64,000 nucleotides of DNA from an uncultured Eubacteriales bacterium (GTDB taxonomy: Bacteria; Bacillota; Clostridia; Oscillospirales; CAG-272), in NCBI GenBank assembly GCA_934432725.1, contig CAKRZE010000004.1:62001-126000 (forward strand), read 5' to 3'. Under the pieces are notes generated by a model. That model saw only the letters and a list, made by a program, of their open reading frames with translations, made no database searches and was not told where the DNA came from. Position numbers and translations under genes: made by a program. Numbering within the stretch: position 1 is the first letter of the stretch; each line of letters begins with the position of its first letter. Below, in pieces: positions 1-8,442 of this stretch.

Positions 1-1554
1 GCTTCGGCTGTTCTGCTCTTTCGCAGGCTTCCGAAGAAGCAGTCAAAACGGCTCCCTGCCCTGCTTCACTTTATCGGAACCGTTGCCGTCACGGTGCTTT
101 TGGTCTGCACGGTCCGCCTGACCGGCAGCATTCCGAAACACTTTTCCGACATGACAAAGGCATATGATGCCTACGGTTTTCCCTATTGCTTCGTGCAAAG
201 CCTCACCGAACGCGGCATCGGAAAGCCCGCTGCCTATAAAGACAGCTCTCTGGATGACATTGCAGCCAGACTTTCCTCCACCGGAGCATCCGCCGAAAAA
301 ACGCCGAACATCATTTTTTTACAGCTGGAATCGTTCTGGGATGTAAACGAGCTGCGGGACGTCTCCTTCTCTGAAAATCCGCTTCCGACCTTCACGGCTC
401 TTGCCCAAAACGGTCCGTCCGGCTTTCTCACCGTACCTTCCATCGGCGGCGGAACCGCCAATACCGAATTCGAGGTTCTGTCCGGTATGAGTCTGGACTA
501 TTTCGGCGTGGGAGAATATCCGTACTACACGGTTCTGCAAAACACAGCATGCGAGTCCGTTGCATATGACCTGTCGCAAATCGGCTATACGGCACATGCC
601 CTGCACAATTACACAGGCTCCTTCTATGAGCGCAATATCGCCTACGGCAATCTCGGCTTTGACACCTTCACACCGCTGGAATACATGACGAATCCGTCCT
701 ATAACCCCATCGGATGGGCAAACGACGCCATTCTGACAGAGCAGATCATGACCGCACTCCGTTCTACGGATACAAAAGACTTCATATTCACCGTCACGGT
801 GCAGGGACACGGACAGTATCCCTCAGAGCCGTCTGAAAAACCCGGGAGGATCACCGTATCGGGCATCTCGGACAGTGCGCTTCTGAATCAGTACACCTAC
901 TATGTCAACCAGCTGTATGAGACGGATGCATTTCTTGCCCGTCTGATTGCAGAGCTTGAAGCATACGGCGAGGACACCGTGGTGGTTGCCTACGGCGATC
1001 ATCTGCCCGCGCTGTTCGTCGAAGAGGACGATTTGACGCAGGGAACGCTGTATCAGACCAAATATGCCGTCTGGAGCAGCTTCGGCATGACGGGCGATGA
1101 CATGGACCTTGAGGCATATCAGCTGACGGCACGTGTCTTTGAGCTTCTCGGCATCCGGGCGGGAACTCTGCCCCGGTTTCATACCGTATACAAAGGTCAG
1201 AGCAACTATCAGACGCTTCTGGAGCTTTTGGAATACGACATGCTGTACGGAGCCAGACAGATATACGGCGGCGCCTCTCCGTACAAAACAAAAGCCCTTC
1301 GCTTCGGACTTGTGCCGATCCGCATCACGGGAGCAGTGCAGGTCGGACGGGATCTTTATATCACCGGTGAAAACTTCACTGCGTCAAGCAGGATCACAGT
1401 CAACGGAAAGCAAAGAAACACCGATTATCTGTCCGACACGCTGCTCCGCATCCGCTACACCGCCGATCCGGATGATGTCTTCACGGCTGTTCAGGTCACG
1501 GACACGCTCGTCCGGCTCGGAGCATCAGAGGCATTCCGGTATACCGCCCCCTGA
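1..1554 (+). CDS. LTA synthase family sulfatase (5' end outside window)
   Basis: The reading frame is open from the first base, so the N-terminal membrane segments lie to the left. The visible part is the extracellular sulfatase/alkaline-phosphatase-fold domain of lipoteichoic acid synthase-like enzymes, which transfer glycerol phosphate from phosphatidylglycerol. Family signatures are seen: LQLESFWD (metal-binding Glu), GGTANTEFEVL (nucleophile Thr), VQGHGQYP (His) and YGDHLPAL (Asp-His). After the catalytic domain, about the last 85 residues hold a DLYITGENF...ITVNGK segment resembling an IPT/TIG beta-sandwich, which is not part of classical LtaS. The stop is followed 61 bp later by the next gene on the same strand. 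The family is secure. The exact substrate (LTA or another glycerol-phosphate polymer) is not. Confidence 0.88.
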   Translation, partial: ASAVLLFRRLPKKQSKRLPALLHFIGTVAVTVLLVCTVRLTGSIPKHFSDMTKAYDAYGFPYCFVQSLTERGIGKPAAYKDSSLDDIAARLSSTGASAEKTPNIIFLQLESFWDVNELRDVSFSENPLPTFTALAQNGPSGFLTVPSIGGGTANTEFEVLSGMSLDYFGVGEYPYYTVLQNTACESVAYDLSQIGYTAHALHNYTGSFYERNIAYGNLGFDTFTPLEYMTNPSYNPIGWANDAILTEQIMTALRSTDTKDFIFTVTVQGHGQYPSEPSEKPGRITVSGISDSALLNQYTYYVNQLYETDAFLARLIAELEAYGEDTVVVAYGDHLPALFVEEDDLTQGTLYQTKYAVWSSFGMTGDDMDLEAYQLTARVFELLGIRAGTLPRFHTVYKGQSNYQTLLELLEYDMLYGARQIYGGASPYKTKALRFGLVPIRITGAVQVGRDLYITGENFTASSRITVNGKQRNTDYLSDTLLRIRYTADPDDVFTAVQVTDTLVRLGASEAFRYTAP

Positions 1555-1615
1555 AGGCTCTTCACGGCGCTGCATTGCAGCCATTCAAAATCCAGAAACA
1601 GAAAGGACCTTCCCC

Positions 1616-2158
1616 ATGAAAATCATGATCGCATCCGACATCCACGGCTCCGCTCTGTATTGCGAAAAAATGCTTCATGCATTCCGCCAGTCCGGTGCAG
1701 AGCGTCTTGTTCTGCTCGGAGACATTCTCTATCACGGTCCGCGCAACGACCTGCCGGAGGGCTATTCGCCCAAAACCGTGATTTCCCTTCTGAACCCGCT
1801 GTCCGACCGAATCACAGCCGTGCGCGGAAATTGTGATGCGGAGGTGGATCAGATGGTGCTCAATTTCCCGATCATGGCAGATTACGCGCTGCTTTCGGAG
1901 GGCAATATCCGGATATTTGCCACACACGGGCATCATTTCTCGGAGGAACACCCGCCGCAGCTGCATGAAGGCGATATCCTGCTCTGCGGACATACCCATG
2001 TGGCAGTATGCAGAAGGCATCCGTCGTTTGTTTACCTCAACCCCGGCTCCGTCTCCATTCCGAAGGAAAACACGGGGCACGGATACATTCTGTGGGAGGA
2101 CCGCACCGCACGACGCCTCCGGTTTGACGGAGGCTGCGATTTTACTGTAACCTTCTGA
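1616..2158 (+). CDS. yfcE: YfcE-type metallophosphoesterase
   Basis: The protein has 180 residues and the calcineurin-like phosphoesterase motifs in order: DIHGS (metal Asp-His) near residue 8, GDILYHGP near 37, GNCD near 74, and the paired histidine motifs THGHH and CGHTHV towards the end. It matches the YfcE/MJ0936 family of small Mn-dependent phosphodiesterases, which act on phosphodiesters in vitro; the physiological substrate is unknown. The start is chosen because GAAAGGA lies about 9 nt upstream and the motif begins almost at once (MKIMIASDIHGS). It is probably cotranscribed with the preceding sulfatase gene (61-bp gap). Confidence 0.9.
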   Translation: MKIMIASDIHGSALYCEKMLHAFRQSGAERLVLLGDILYHGPRNDLPEGYSPKTVISLLNPLSDRITAVRGNCDAEVDQMVLNFPIMADYALLSEGNIRIFATHGHHFSEEHPPQLHEGDILLCGHTHVAVCRRHPSFVYLNPGSVSIPKENTGHGYILWEDRTARRLRFDGGCDFTVTF

Positions 2159-2370
2159 AAAATGCCTTCCGCGTCTGACCGGGCTCCGGAAGGGGCGCAC
2201 CGCAGGCTGCTGAAATCCCTGCCGGAAAAGCTTCGCCCTCCGGAACCGATGTGCAGGACGGCGCTGCGGGTCTGAAAAGTCCTCCGCCCGCGCCGGTATC
2301 CGCTTCAAATACACAGTCCCGATCCTTGGGGATCGGTGAATCTTAATCTTAAAACAGGAGATGAATCCAT

Positions 2371-2709
2371 ATGACATGTCTTTTCTGCTCTATCATTGCA
2401 GGGGAAATTCCGTCCGATAAGGTTTATGAGGATGAAACCGTCCTCGCATTCCGGGATATCAACCCACAGGCACCGGTCCACGTTCTTGTGATCCCGAAAA
2501 AGCACATCGAATCCGTAAATCAGATTACATCCGAAACCGGCGGAGTTGTCGCCGATATTTTCGAAAAGATTCCGAAGATTGCCGCCTCGCTCGGTCTTGA
2601 AAACGGATACCGCGTGATTACAAACTGCGGAAAGGATGCCTGCCAATCGGTTCACCATCTGCATTTCCATCTGCTCGGCGGCACACAGCTCTCCGAGCGG
2701 ATGTCCTGA
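2371..2709 (+). CDS. HIT family (HINT-like) nucleotide hydrolase
   Basis: A 112-residue histidine-triad protein. The N terminus has the MTCLFCSIIAGEIPS pattern typical of bacterial HINT proteins, and the catalytic triad region VHHLHFHLLGG is present near the C terminus. HINT enzymes hydrolyse purine nucleoside phosphoramidates and aminoacyl-AMP-like compounds in the cytosol. An AGGAG site ends 10 nt before the ATG. It is followed after 10 bp by a HAD phosphatase on the same strand, so the two are likely cotranscribed. Length is normal for the family. Confidence 0.93.
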   Translation: MTCLFCSIIAGEIPSDKVYEDETVLAFRDINPQAPVHVLVIPKKHIESVNQITSETGGVVADIFEKIPKIAASLGLENGYRVITNCGKDACQSVHHLHFHLLGGTQLSERMS

Positions 2710-2719
2710 CCGCCCCGTT

Positions 2720-3412
2720 ATGATCCGGAATCTGCTATTCGATCTTGACGATACCCTTCTGGATTTCCGCCGCTCGGAAAAAGCCGCTGTTTCGGAAACT
2801 GCAAAAAAGCTCGGCATCCAGCCCTCCCCCGATCTTCTGGCGCGCTACAGCTCGGTCAACGCGGCATTGTGGAAGGAGCTGGAGCAGGGTCTGATCGCAC
2901 GGTCGGAGCTGAAGGTGCGGCGGTTCCGTATCCTGTTTCGGGAATTCGGCTTTGATGCCGACCCGGAGAAGGCTGCACATCTGTACGAAGCCCTGCTTGC
3001 CGAGCAAAGCTTCCCCATCGAGGGTGCAGCGGAGCTTCTGCAAAAGCTTGCCCCGCAGTACCGCATTTATCTTGCGACCAACGGAACCGCCTGCGTGCAA
3101 AAGCGCCGCATTGAAAAATCCGGGTTTTCTCCCTATATCAACGACATCTTCATTTCGGAGCGGATCGGATACGACAAGCCGCAGTCTGCCTTTTTCGCAT
3201 ACTGCTTTTCCAGAATACCGGAATTCTCAAAGCAGGAAACACTTATGATCGGCGACAGTCTTACCTCCGACATCCGGGGCGGCAGCAACGCCGGCATCCG
3301 AACGGTCTGGTTCAATCCCTCGCATGCCGTGCCGCGGGGAGAAGCCGCACCGGATCTTGAAATTCACCGGCTGTGTGAGCTTCCGTCCCTCCTGGAGGCA
3401 TTGGACACCTGA
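2720..3412 (+). CDS. YjjG-like HAD hydrolase (pyrimidine nucleotidase family)
   Basis: The 230-residue protein opens with the HAD motif I DLDDTLLDF. The YjjG subfamily (noncanonical pyrimidine nucleotidases) has the same FDLDDTLLDF start. Motif II is in LATNGT, motif III in DKPQ, and motif IV in MIGDSLTSDI. A helical cap lies between motifs I and II, typical of subclass I HAD enzymes. The start at 2720 is chosen because the domain begins within a few residues. An upstream in-frame ATG at 2636 would lie inside the HIT gene. A house-cleaning nucleotidase role is inferred from the family. Confidence 0.85.
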   Translation: MIRNLLFDLDDTLLDFRRSEKAAVSETAKKLGIQPSPDLLARYSSVNAALWKELEQGLIARSELKVRRFRILFREFGFDADPEKAAHLYEALLAEQSFPIEGAAELLQKLAPQYRIYLATNGTACVQKRRIEKSGFSPYINDIFISERIGYDKPQSAFFAYCFSRIPEFSKQETLMIGDSLTSDIRGGSNAGIRTVWFNPSHAVPRGEAAPDLEIHRLCELPSLLEALDT

Positions 3413-3494
3413 GCACACAGCTCTCCGTACCGTTTATGCTTCGCCGTGCGGACGGAACGGAAAACGGATGCAATCAAGCTCTCCTCCATGATGC

Positions 3495-3836
3495 GGCAAC
3501 CCCTCAAAAATCAAGGGGCAGAGCCGTCACAATGCGATGCTTCAGACAAGCCGCTCGGCCGCATTGACCGGAATGCAGCCATTTTGGACGCAATATGCGA
3601 TTCCCTGCTTTCTTGCTTTTGCGCTCTCTTTGCGGTCCCGGACCGCAGGGACAACTGCCAAAGGGGTCTGTTAAAAACCTTAGCGTTTTTAACAGACCCC
3701 TTAAAAATATCGATCGGGATTCCCGCATTTTTGATGCGGTCTTAGTCGTTTTGCCTCTGTGCCATTGCTTTTTTCAGCTTTCCCAGCGGTAAAACAGCGG
3801 CGTTCAGCCGTTGCCGAAGGGGACCCCTCTTCTCTT
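3495..3836 (+). repeat. interspersed repeat, two degenerate tandem copies (family copy A)
   Basis: No gene is seen between 3413 and 3938. The stretch contains a 15-bp perfect inverted repeat GGGGTCTGTTAAAAA (3663-3677) with its complement at 3686-3700. It is followed by a conserved tail with the motif GCATTTTTGATGCG, a T-rich stretch and a GCGGTAAAACAGCGG-like block. A more diverged copy seems to precede it (about 3495-3662, with a small CCCCT/AGGGG hairpin). Related copies occur near 11160-11342 (minus), 26435-26625 and 29845-30205. Confidence 0.7.
3663..3700. terminator. strong hairpin inside repeat, likely bidirectional terminator
   Basis: A 15-bp perfect stem with an 8-nt loop. The inner ends are A5/T5, so on either strand the RNA hairpin is followed by an A/T-rich tail (TTAAAAATAT on plus). 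It lies downstream of the HAD gene and would end the preceding transcription unit. Assignment as terminator is inferred from structure. Confidence 0.5.
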
Positions 3837-3938
3837 TTTTTGAAGCAGACTCAGCTTGCTTCCCGCACGGGGAAGCGCTTTCCTTTCCTGCGGCAAAGCT
3901 TCCCCGCCGTCAGCCGCAGTGGGCTCCGGGTGCCGCCA

Positions 3939-4439
3939 TCATCCCAGAATCATCCCGGCAACCCGAGCTGCAAGAACGATCAGTGCTGCGGCAGCCAGCA
4001 GATAGGCAAAAAGCTTATTGACCCGCAGATATCCGTCTGTCGGATGCGCCTTCTCGCGGTCTTCCTTTCCGTCTGCGCGTCTTGCATTTGCTTCCCAGAT
4101 CCGGATCGGATTCAAAAGCATGCCGCAGGAGAGCGCAAATGCCGCTGCGGTGCCAAGACACATAACCCCGGGGCTGTTGTTGCTGTTCAGGAAAAACAGA
4201 ACCGCCATCAAAACCGAAAGGACCGCAAACACAATGCAGCAAGCACCCGCCGCGCGGTCCGCTTTGGTCACATGATACGCATTTTCCGCCTTTTTCCGCT
4301 CCGCTGCATCGCGCTCCGTTTTTCCGTACTCTGCCGCGATCTCGGCTTCGCTCATCGGTCCCGTAAGCTGTTCCCCGCATTCCGGGCAGACTACGCGGCT
4401 GTCCGCATATACATTCCCACATCTTCTGCATCGTTTCAT
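3939..4439 (-). CDS. zinc-ribbon membrane protein, unknown function
   Basis: A 166-residue protein. Residues 1-24 form a zinc ribbon (MKRCRRCGNVYADSRVVCPECG, two CxxC knuckles), followed by a charged linker and three hydrophobic segments: roughly residues 68-88, 92-110 and a C-terminal helix. The start is set at 4439 because GGAGGGTGA lies just upstream and the zinc ribbon begins immediately; an upstream in-frame ATG at 4559 has no such support. This architecture is common in Clostridia and has no assigned role. The gene follows namZ on the same strand but 485 bp away, so cotranscription is uncertain. Confidence 0.75.
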   Translation of the reverse strand: MKRCRRCGNVYADSRVVCPECGEQLTGPMSEAEIAAEYGKTERDAAERKKAENAYHVTKADRAAGACCIVFAVLSVLMAVLFFLNSNNSPGVMCLGTAAAFALSCGMLLNPIRIWEANARRADGKEDREKAHPTDGYLRVNKLFAYLLAAAALIVLAARVAGMILG

Positions 4440-4924
4440 GTTCTCACCCTCCGCTTTCGTTCTGCGAAAACGTCCTTTCATCCATACTAATCGTGATTGG
4501 CTGTCGAAAAGCCGGTTTTTCTTTTTCTGCCCAAATATCCTGCCGGGCAGGGGGCGCATGCAGCCCCGCAGCAGGCTAAGACCGGCAAAAAGCCGTCTGC
4601 CGAATCGGCTTTCCGGTGACCTTTATGACCGGGGCTTTTGCCTCGGAAAGCGGTTCCCTTCTTCAAAGCTGCGGCTGGCTTGGCAAAGCCGCTGTCCTTC
4701 GGACAGTGAAGCCCGCTCCGTGCTGCCGGAAGGCTTCGGCTTTCCTCCTGCATCTGCAAGCAGTCCCGGCTTCTCCTGTGCCAGAGTATCCCGGCTCCGC
4801 CTCTGCACATCATCGGCGCCTGCAAAGGAGGTCTTATTGCCGCTCGGCATGCACTCCTGCAAAAAGCTCCCGTCCCGGTTCAGCTGTGCAGAAAACCCAA
4901 CGGCAGTGCGCTCCGGCGCCCTCT
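4440..4924. other. non-coding gap, nothing recognised
   Basis: About 485 bp between the zinc-ribbon gene and namZ. Reading frames here are GC-rich shadows without ribosome sites or known motifs. No convincing promoter, terminator or repeat was found. Confidence 0.5.
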
Positions 4925-6100
4925 TTACGGCTCATACAGCATGTACTTTTTGTGGACCGGAGCAAACGACTCCGCCTGTACACGCCAATCCGCAAGAATT
5001 GCATCGGCATCCTTCTGACCGCTTCCCAGATCAAAGCTGCCCGACAGATGATCCAGATGCGTCGGCGCTCCGTCCTTTCCTTCCCGGACGGAAAAGTCGT
5101 TTTGCCAAAGCTCCCGGATCCGACAAAGCATCCGGACGCCAAGCGCAACCGGCTTTAAGCTCCTGCGGTCGGTCACATGAATCTGAACGCCCCGGCAGGT
5201 TTCTTTTGCATATTTGGAAAACTGCGGAACAAAGACAGCCGGCGTAAACAGCACACCGGGCAGGCGCATTCCGTTCATTTCCTCAGACAGCAGAACGGGA
5301 TCAATATACGGCGCTCCGATCATGGAAAAGGGCAGCGTTGTTCCCCTCCCCTCCGAAACATTCGTGCCGGAGAACAGACAGGTTCCGCAATACAGCGCAA
5401 CCGAATCAAGCGTCGGCAGATTCGGACTGGGACGGACAAAGGGTCTTCCCGTATCCTCATACAGCATCCCGCGGCGCCATCCGAGCATCGGCACAACCTC
5501 CAGCCGGCAAGCCTTCAGATACTCCGCACGGTAATACCGTGCCAGCTCGCCCATCGTCCATCCATGGCGGATCGGAACCGGCGTCAGACCGATAAAGGAA
5601 CACAGCGAGGGAAGCGTCAGATTTCCTTCGATTTCCGTGCCGCCCAAGGGATTCGGGCGATCCAGAACAACCAGACGTTTCCCGGTCCTTTCACACGCCT
5701 TCATCGCATAAAACAGAGAGGAGGCATAGGTATAATACCGTGAGCCGACATCCGTCAAGTCAAACACAAGCGTATCAATCAGATCAAGTCCCGCAGCAGG
5801 AGGCTCATAAGCGGTCTCTCCCCCTCCTCCGCCGTACAGGCTGAACACCGGAAGCCCGGAAAGCGCATCAATGCCGTCATGCACCGTCTCTCCGGGAGCC
5901 AACGCACCGCGGATACCGTGCTCCGGTCCGAACAGCGCCCGCAGGGTGCAAAGCTCCCCAAGCGCATCCACCGAATACCTCAGCTCTGCCGTAATGCTGG
6001 CGGAACCGGCAGCAAGCCCGATGCGCTCCCCCGCAAGCATCTCTCTCAAAACATCCTTCCGGTCAATCCCGTTCAGCACATTTCCGATTTGCTCTGCCAT
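4925..6100 (-). CDS. namZ: exo-beta-N-acetylmuramidase NamZ (DUF1343)
   Basis: The 391-residue protein carries the DUF1343 core seen in Bacillus subtilis NamZ (YbbC): FGPEHGIRG near residue 79, FDLTDVGSRYYTY near 134, LDRPNPLGG near 167 and the GTNVSEGRGTTLPF block near 265. NamZ removes N-acetylmuramic acid from the non-reducing end of peptidoglycan fragments during muropeptide recycling. I see no obvious N-terminal signal peptide (MAEQIGNVLNGIDR), so this copy may act in the cytosol or use non-classical export. The start is supported by a GGGGGG run 8 nt upstream. Length is normal. Confidence 0.9.
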   Translation of the reverse strand: MAEQIGNVLNGIDRKDVLREMLAGERIGLAAGSASITAELRYSVDALGELCTLRALFGPEHGIRGALAPGETVHDGIDALSGLPVFSLYGGGGGETAYEPPAAGLDLIDTLVFDLTDVGSRYYTYASSLFYAMKACERTGKRLVVLDRPNPLGGTEIEGNLTLPSLCSFIGLTPVPIRHGWTMGELARYYRAEYLKACRLEVVPMLGWRRGMLYEDTGRPFVRPSPNLPTLDSVALYCGTCLFSGTNVSEGRGTTLPFSMIGAPYIDPVLLSEEMNGMRLPGVLFTPAVFVPQFSKYAKETCRGVQIHVTDRRSLKPVALGVRMLCRIRELWQNDFSVREGKDGAPTHLDHLSGSFDLGSGQKDADAILADWRVQAESFAPVHKKYMLYEP

Positions 6101-6209
6101 ACATCAGTCCCCCCTTACACCGTTTCAGGGCTTTCCCCCTGTGCAAGCCGAAGAAAACCGGCATCCGAATCCGGCTCCGCACAGCGTGCCTTGCCCCGGC
6201 AAACGTCAT

Positions 6210-6650
6210 TTATTCTGTTTCAAACAACCGGTCCAGATACGACAGCAGCAGCCCGCAAGGCTCTCCTTCGCCGTAATACCGATACCCCTCATGAAGCAGC
6301 TCCGTTTCCGAAATGACTGTAAAGGCGTCCACTTCCCCGCCAAGCGCATTGTAGAATTTCAATTCGTAAAGAAAAGCGCCGCCCGATGCCTTTTCCGTGC
6401 GCCGAAAGGTTCCCTGCGCCGCATACTGCATCACTGCCTCCAGTTCTCTTCCGGCAGCGGTTCTTGAAAAGGTGTAGCCCTTTCCCGTCTTTCCGCTGCG
6501 CACCGTCATGGACACTGCATCCACGGAGGAAAACTGATAGTACCGTTCCGGCTTCTGCTCCGTTCCGGAAAAGAGAACGATCAGAAACACCACTACGGCG
6601 ATTCCGGCAATAACTGCCGCCGCCCATACTCCCGCCTTGCTTTTTTTCAT
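6210..6650 (-). CDS. small membrane-anchored extracytoplasmic protein, unknown
   Basis: 146 residues: a short basic start (MKKSKAG), one strongly hydrophobic helix (VWAAAVIAGIAVVVFLIVLF), then a soluble domain of about 115 residues outside the membrane with alternating beta-like segments (RYYQFSSVDAVSMTVRSG; FLYELKFYNALGGEVDAFTV). I do not recognise the domain. The start at 6650 is chosen because GGAGAG sits 6 nt upstream; ATGs at 6653 and 6662 are alternatives. It lies 109 bp upstream of namZ on the same strand and may be cotranscribed with it from the promoter at 6833-6861. Confidence 0.65.
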   Translation of the reverse strand: MKKSKAGVWAAAVIAGIAVVVFLIVLFSGTEQKPERYYQFSSVDAVSMTVRSGKTGKGYTFSRTAAGRELEAVMQYAAQGTFRRTEKASGGAFLYELKFYNALGGEVDAFTVISETELLHEGYRYYGEGEPCGLLLSYLDRLFETE

Positions 6651-6677
6651 CATACTCTCCATATACCTTTGACCGAT

Positions 6678-6823
6678 GCGGCAGACCCGCTCCGGCTTGA
6701 ACGCTGCGAGGTTCCGCACCGTGAGTGCTTTATTCCCCGCCTTACGCCGGAAAAGTGCCGATGGCGCTTTTCACCCGCGCGGCAGACCAGCTTCGACTTG
6801 AACGCTGCGAGGTTCCGCGCCGT
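6678..6823. repeat. tandem 45-bp repeat, 101-bp period, in leader of 6210-6650 gene
   Basis: Two 45-bp copies (6678-6722 and 6779-6823) differ at only four positions and share the core GAACGCTGCGAGGTTCCGC. They sit between the minus-strand promoter (6833-6861) and the start codon, so both would be transcribed in the roughly 170-nt leader. Confidence 0.75.
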
Positions 6824-6832
6824 TCTACAAAT

Positions 6833-6861
6833 ATTATAATAAATCCGTTCCGAAAAAGCAA
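6833..6861 (-). promoter_or_regulatory. promoter for 6210-6650 gene (and possibly namZ)
   Basis: On the minus strand, TTGCTT (6856-6861) and TATAAT (6833-6838) are separated by 17 bp. Confidence 0.6.
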
Positions 6862-7080
6862 GTCGAAAATTTCCGTTCACCGGCTATATCCAAAAAAACA
6901 GCGGCTCTCCCGATATTCATTCCGGAAATGGCGCTTTGCCCCTGCCCCTCGTCTGACACTTGCTCCCTTACACTGCAAGAAACCGCAGCCCGGCACCGGG
7001 AAATCCGAATACACCCGCGCAGCCGCTCCCGCAGACGCAAAGCCCCCCGCAAACCGATCCGGTCCATCCAGCCCCGCACC

Positions 7081-7109
7081 TTGACACCGACAGAAAACCT
7101 TGTTATAAT
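7081..7109 (+). promoter_or_regulatory. ahcY promoter, consensus -35 and -10
   Basis: TTGACA at 7081-7086 and TATAAT at 7104-7109 are separated by exactly 17 bp, with an extended TGT before the -10. Transcription would start near 7116, leaving an 85-nt leader before the ahcY start codon. Confidence 0.85.
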
Positions 7110-7126
7110 AAAAAATATGCAGATCA

Positions 7127-7200
7127 ATCAGGTCCTCCGACCTGATATATATAAAAATAAAAAAAGGAAATTCTTGCATCGGCAAGAATGCGGTATTGCT
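7127..7200 (+). promoter_or_regulatory. ahcY leader: two hairpins, one between SD and start codon
   Basis: Hairpin 1 is a perfect 8-bp stem, ATCAGGTC (7127-7134) with GACCTGAT (7139-7146), loop CTCC. The SD AAAGGA is at 7163-7168. Hairpin 2 begins 2 nt later: ATTCTTGC (7170-7177) with GCAAGAAT (7182-7189), loop ATCG. Eleven nt then lead to the ATG at 7201 without another SD. Folding of hairpin 2 would bring the SD to within about 12 nt of the start. Confidence 0.7.
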
Positions 7201-8442
7201 ATGAGTGCTATAAAGGACCTCTCCCTCGCCCCCTCCGGCTACGCCAAGATCAACTGGGTCAAGGACTATATGCCGATTCTGGCAGCCATTCGCCGGGAGT
7301 TTGAACAGACACTTCCCTTCCGCGGCAAAAAAATCGCCATGTCCATACATCTGGAGGCGAAAACCGCGTATCTTGCCATGGTGCTGAAGGCAGGCGGGGC
7401 GGAGGTCTCGGTCACCGGCTGCAACCCGCTCTCCACGCAGGACGATGTCGCGGCAGCACTCTGTGATGCGGGCTTCTCTGTATACGCCAGACACGGTGTG
7501 TCGGCTGACGAATACACAGAGCATCTGAAAAAGACGCTTTCCGTCTGCCCTGATCTTCTGATCGACGACGGCGGGGACCTGATCGCGCTGCTCCACGGAG
7601 AATGCGCCGCATTCGGAAAGAAGCTGATCGGCGGATGTGAGGAAACCACAACCGGAGTCCACAGGCTGCTTTCCCGGCAGGCGGCAGGCAAGCTGAACTA
7701 CCCGATGATCGATGTCAACGATGCCGACTGCAAGCATCTGTTCGACAACCGTTACGGCACCGGTCAATCGGTTCTGGACGGCATCATGCACACCACCAAC
7801 CTCATTATCGCAGGCAAAACCGTTGTGGTTGCCGGCTACGGCTGGTGCGGCAGAGGTGTTGCAATGCGGGCAAAGGGCATGGGCGCCGTTGTAATTGTCA
7901 CGGAAATCGATCCGGTCAAGGCAATTGAAGCAGCCATGGACGGTTTCTCCGTCATGCCGATGCGGGAAGCGGCGCGGCTGGGAGATATCTTCATCACGGT
8001 AACGGGCTGCTGCGATGTCATCGACGCCCGGCATTTTCCGGAAATGAAGGACGGCGTTCTTCTTGCCAATGCCGGACATTTTGACGTGGAGATCAACAAG
8101 CATGACCTTGAACGCCTTTCCGACGGAAAATCGGAACGAAAACCAGGCATCACCGGATACAGAATGCCGGACGGTCGGACCCTGAACCTTCTGGCGGAGG
8201 GCCGTCTGGTCAACCTTGCCGCAGGAAACGGTCATCCCGCCGAAATCATGGACATGAGCTTCGGCATCCAGGCAAAATCGCTGGAATATCTGGCAAAGCA
8301 CGGGACCGGTCTGGAAAACCGCGTTTATCAGGTTCCGCGCGACATCGACCGCGAGGTTGCAGCCATCAAGCTTGCCGCGATGCATATTTCTCTGGATTCT
8401 CTGACCGAGGACCAGAGCAGTTATCTGAACCGGATTGACTGA
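7201..8442 (+). CDS. ahcY: adenosylhomocysteinase
   Basis: The 413-residue protein is S-adenosylhomocysteine hydrolase, which reversibly splits SAH into adenosine and homocysteine with tightly bound NAD, removing the product inhibitor of methyltransferases. Family motifs include SIHLEAKTA, GCNPLSTQDDV, IDDGGDL, GGCEETTTGVHRL, the NAD-binding GYGWCGRGVAM (around residue 211), NAGHFDVEI and NLAAGNGHP. It is the shorter form of the family, as in Thermotoga-like and clostridial enzymes. The start MSAIKDLSLAPSG fits the family. A much longer upstream in-frame extension would start before the promoter and is rejected. It has its own strong promoter and a structured leader, which suggests regulation at translation. 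Confidence 0.95.
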   Translation: MSAIKDLSLAPSGYAKINWVKDYMPILAAIRREFEQTLPFRGKKIAMSIHLEAKTAYLAMVLKAGGAEVSVTGCNPLSTQDDVAAALCDAGFSVYARHGVSADEYTEHLKKTLSVCPDLLIDDGGDLIALLHGECAAFGKKLIGGCEETTTGVHRLLSRQAAGKLNYPMIDVNDADCKHLFDNRYGTGQSVLDGIMHTTNLIIAGKTVVVAGYGWCGRGVAMRAKGMGAVVIVTEIDPVKAIEAAMDGFSVMPMREAARLGDIFITVTGCCDVIDARHFPEMKDGVLLANAGHFDVEINKHDLERLSDGKSERKPGITGYRMPDGRTLNLLAEGRLVNLAAGNGHPAEIMDMSFGIQAKSLEYLAKHGTGLENRVYQVPRDIDREVAAIKLAAMHISLDSLTEDQSSYLNRID

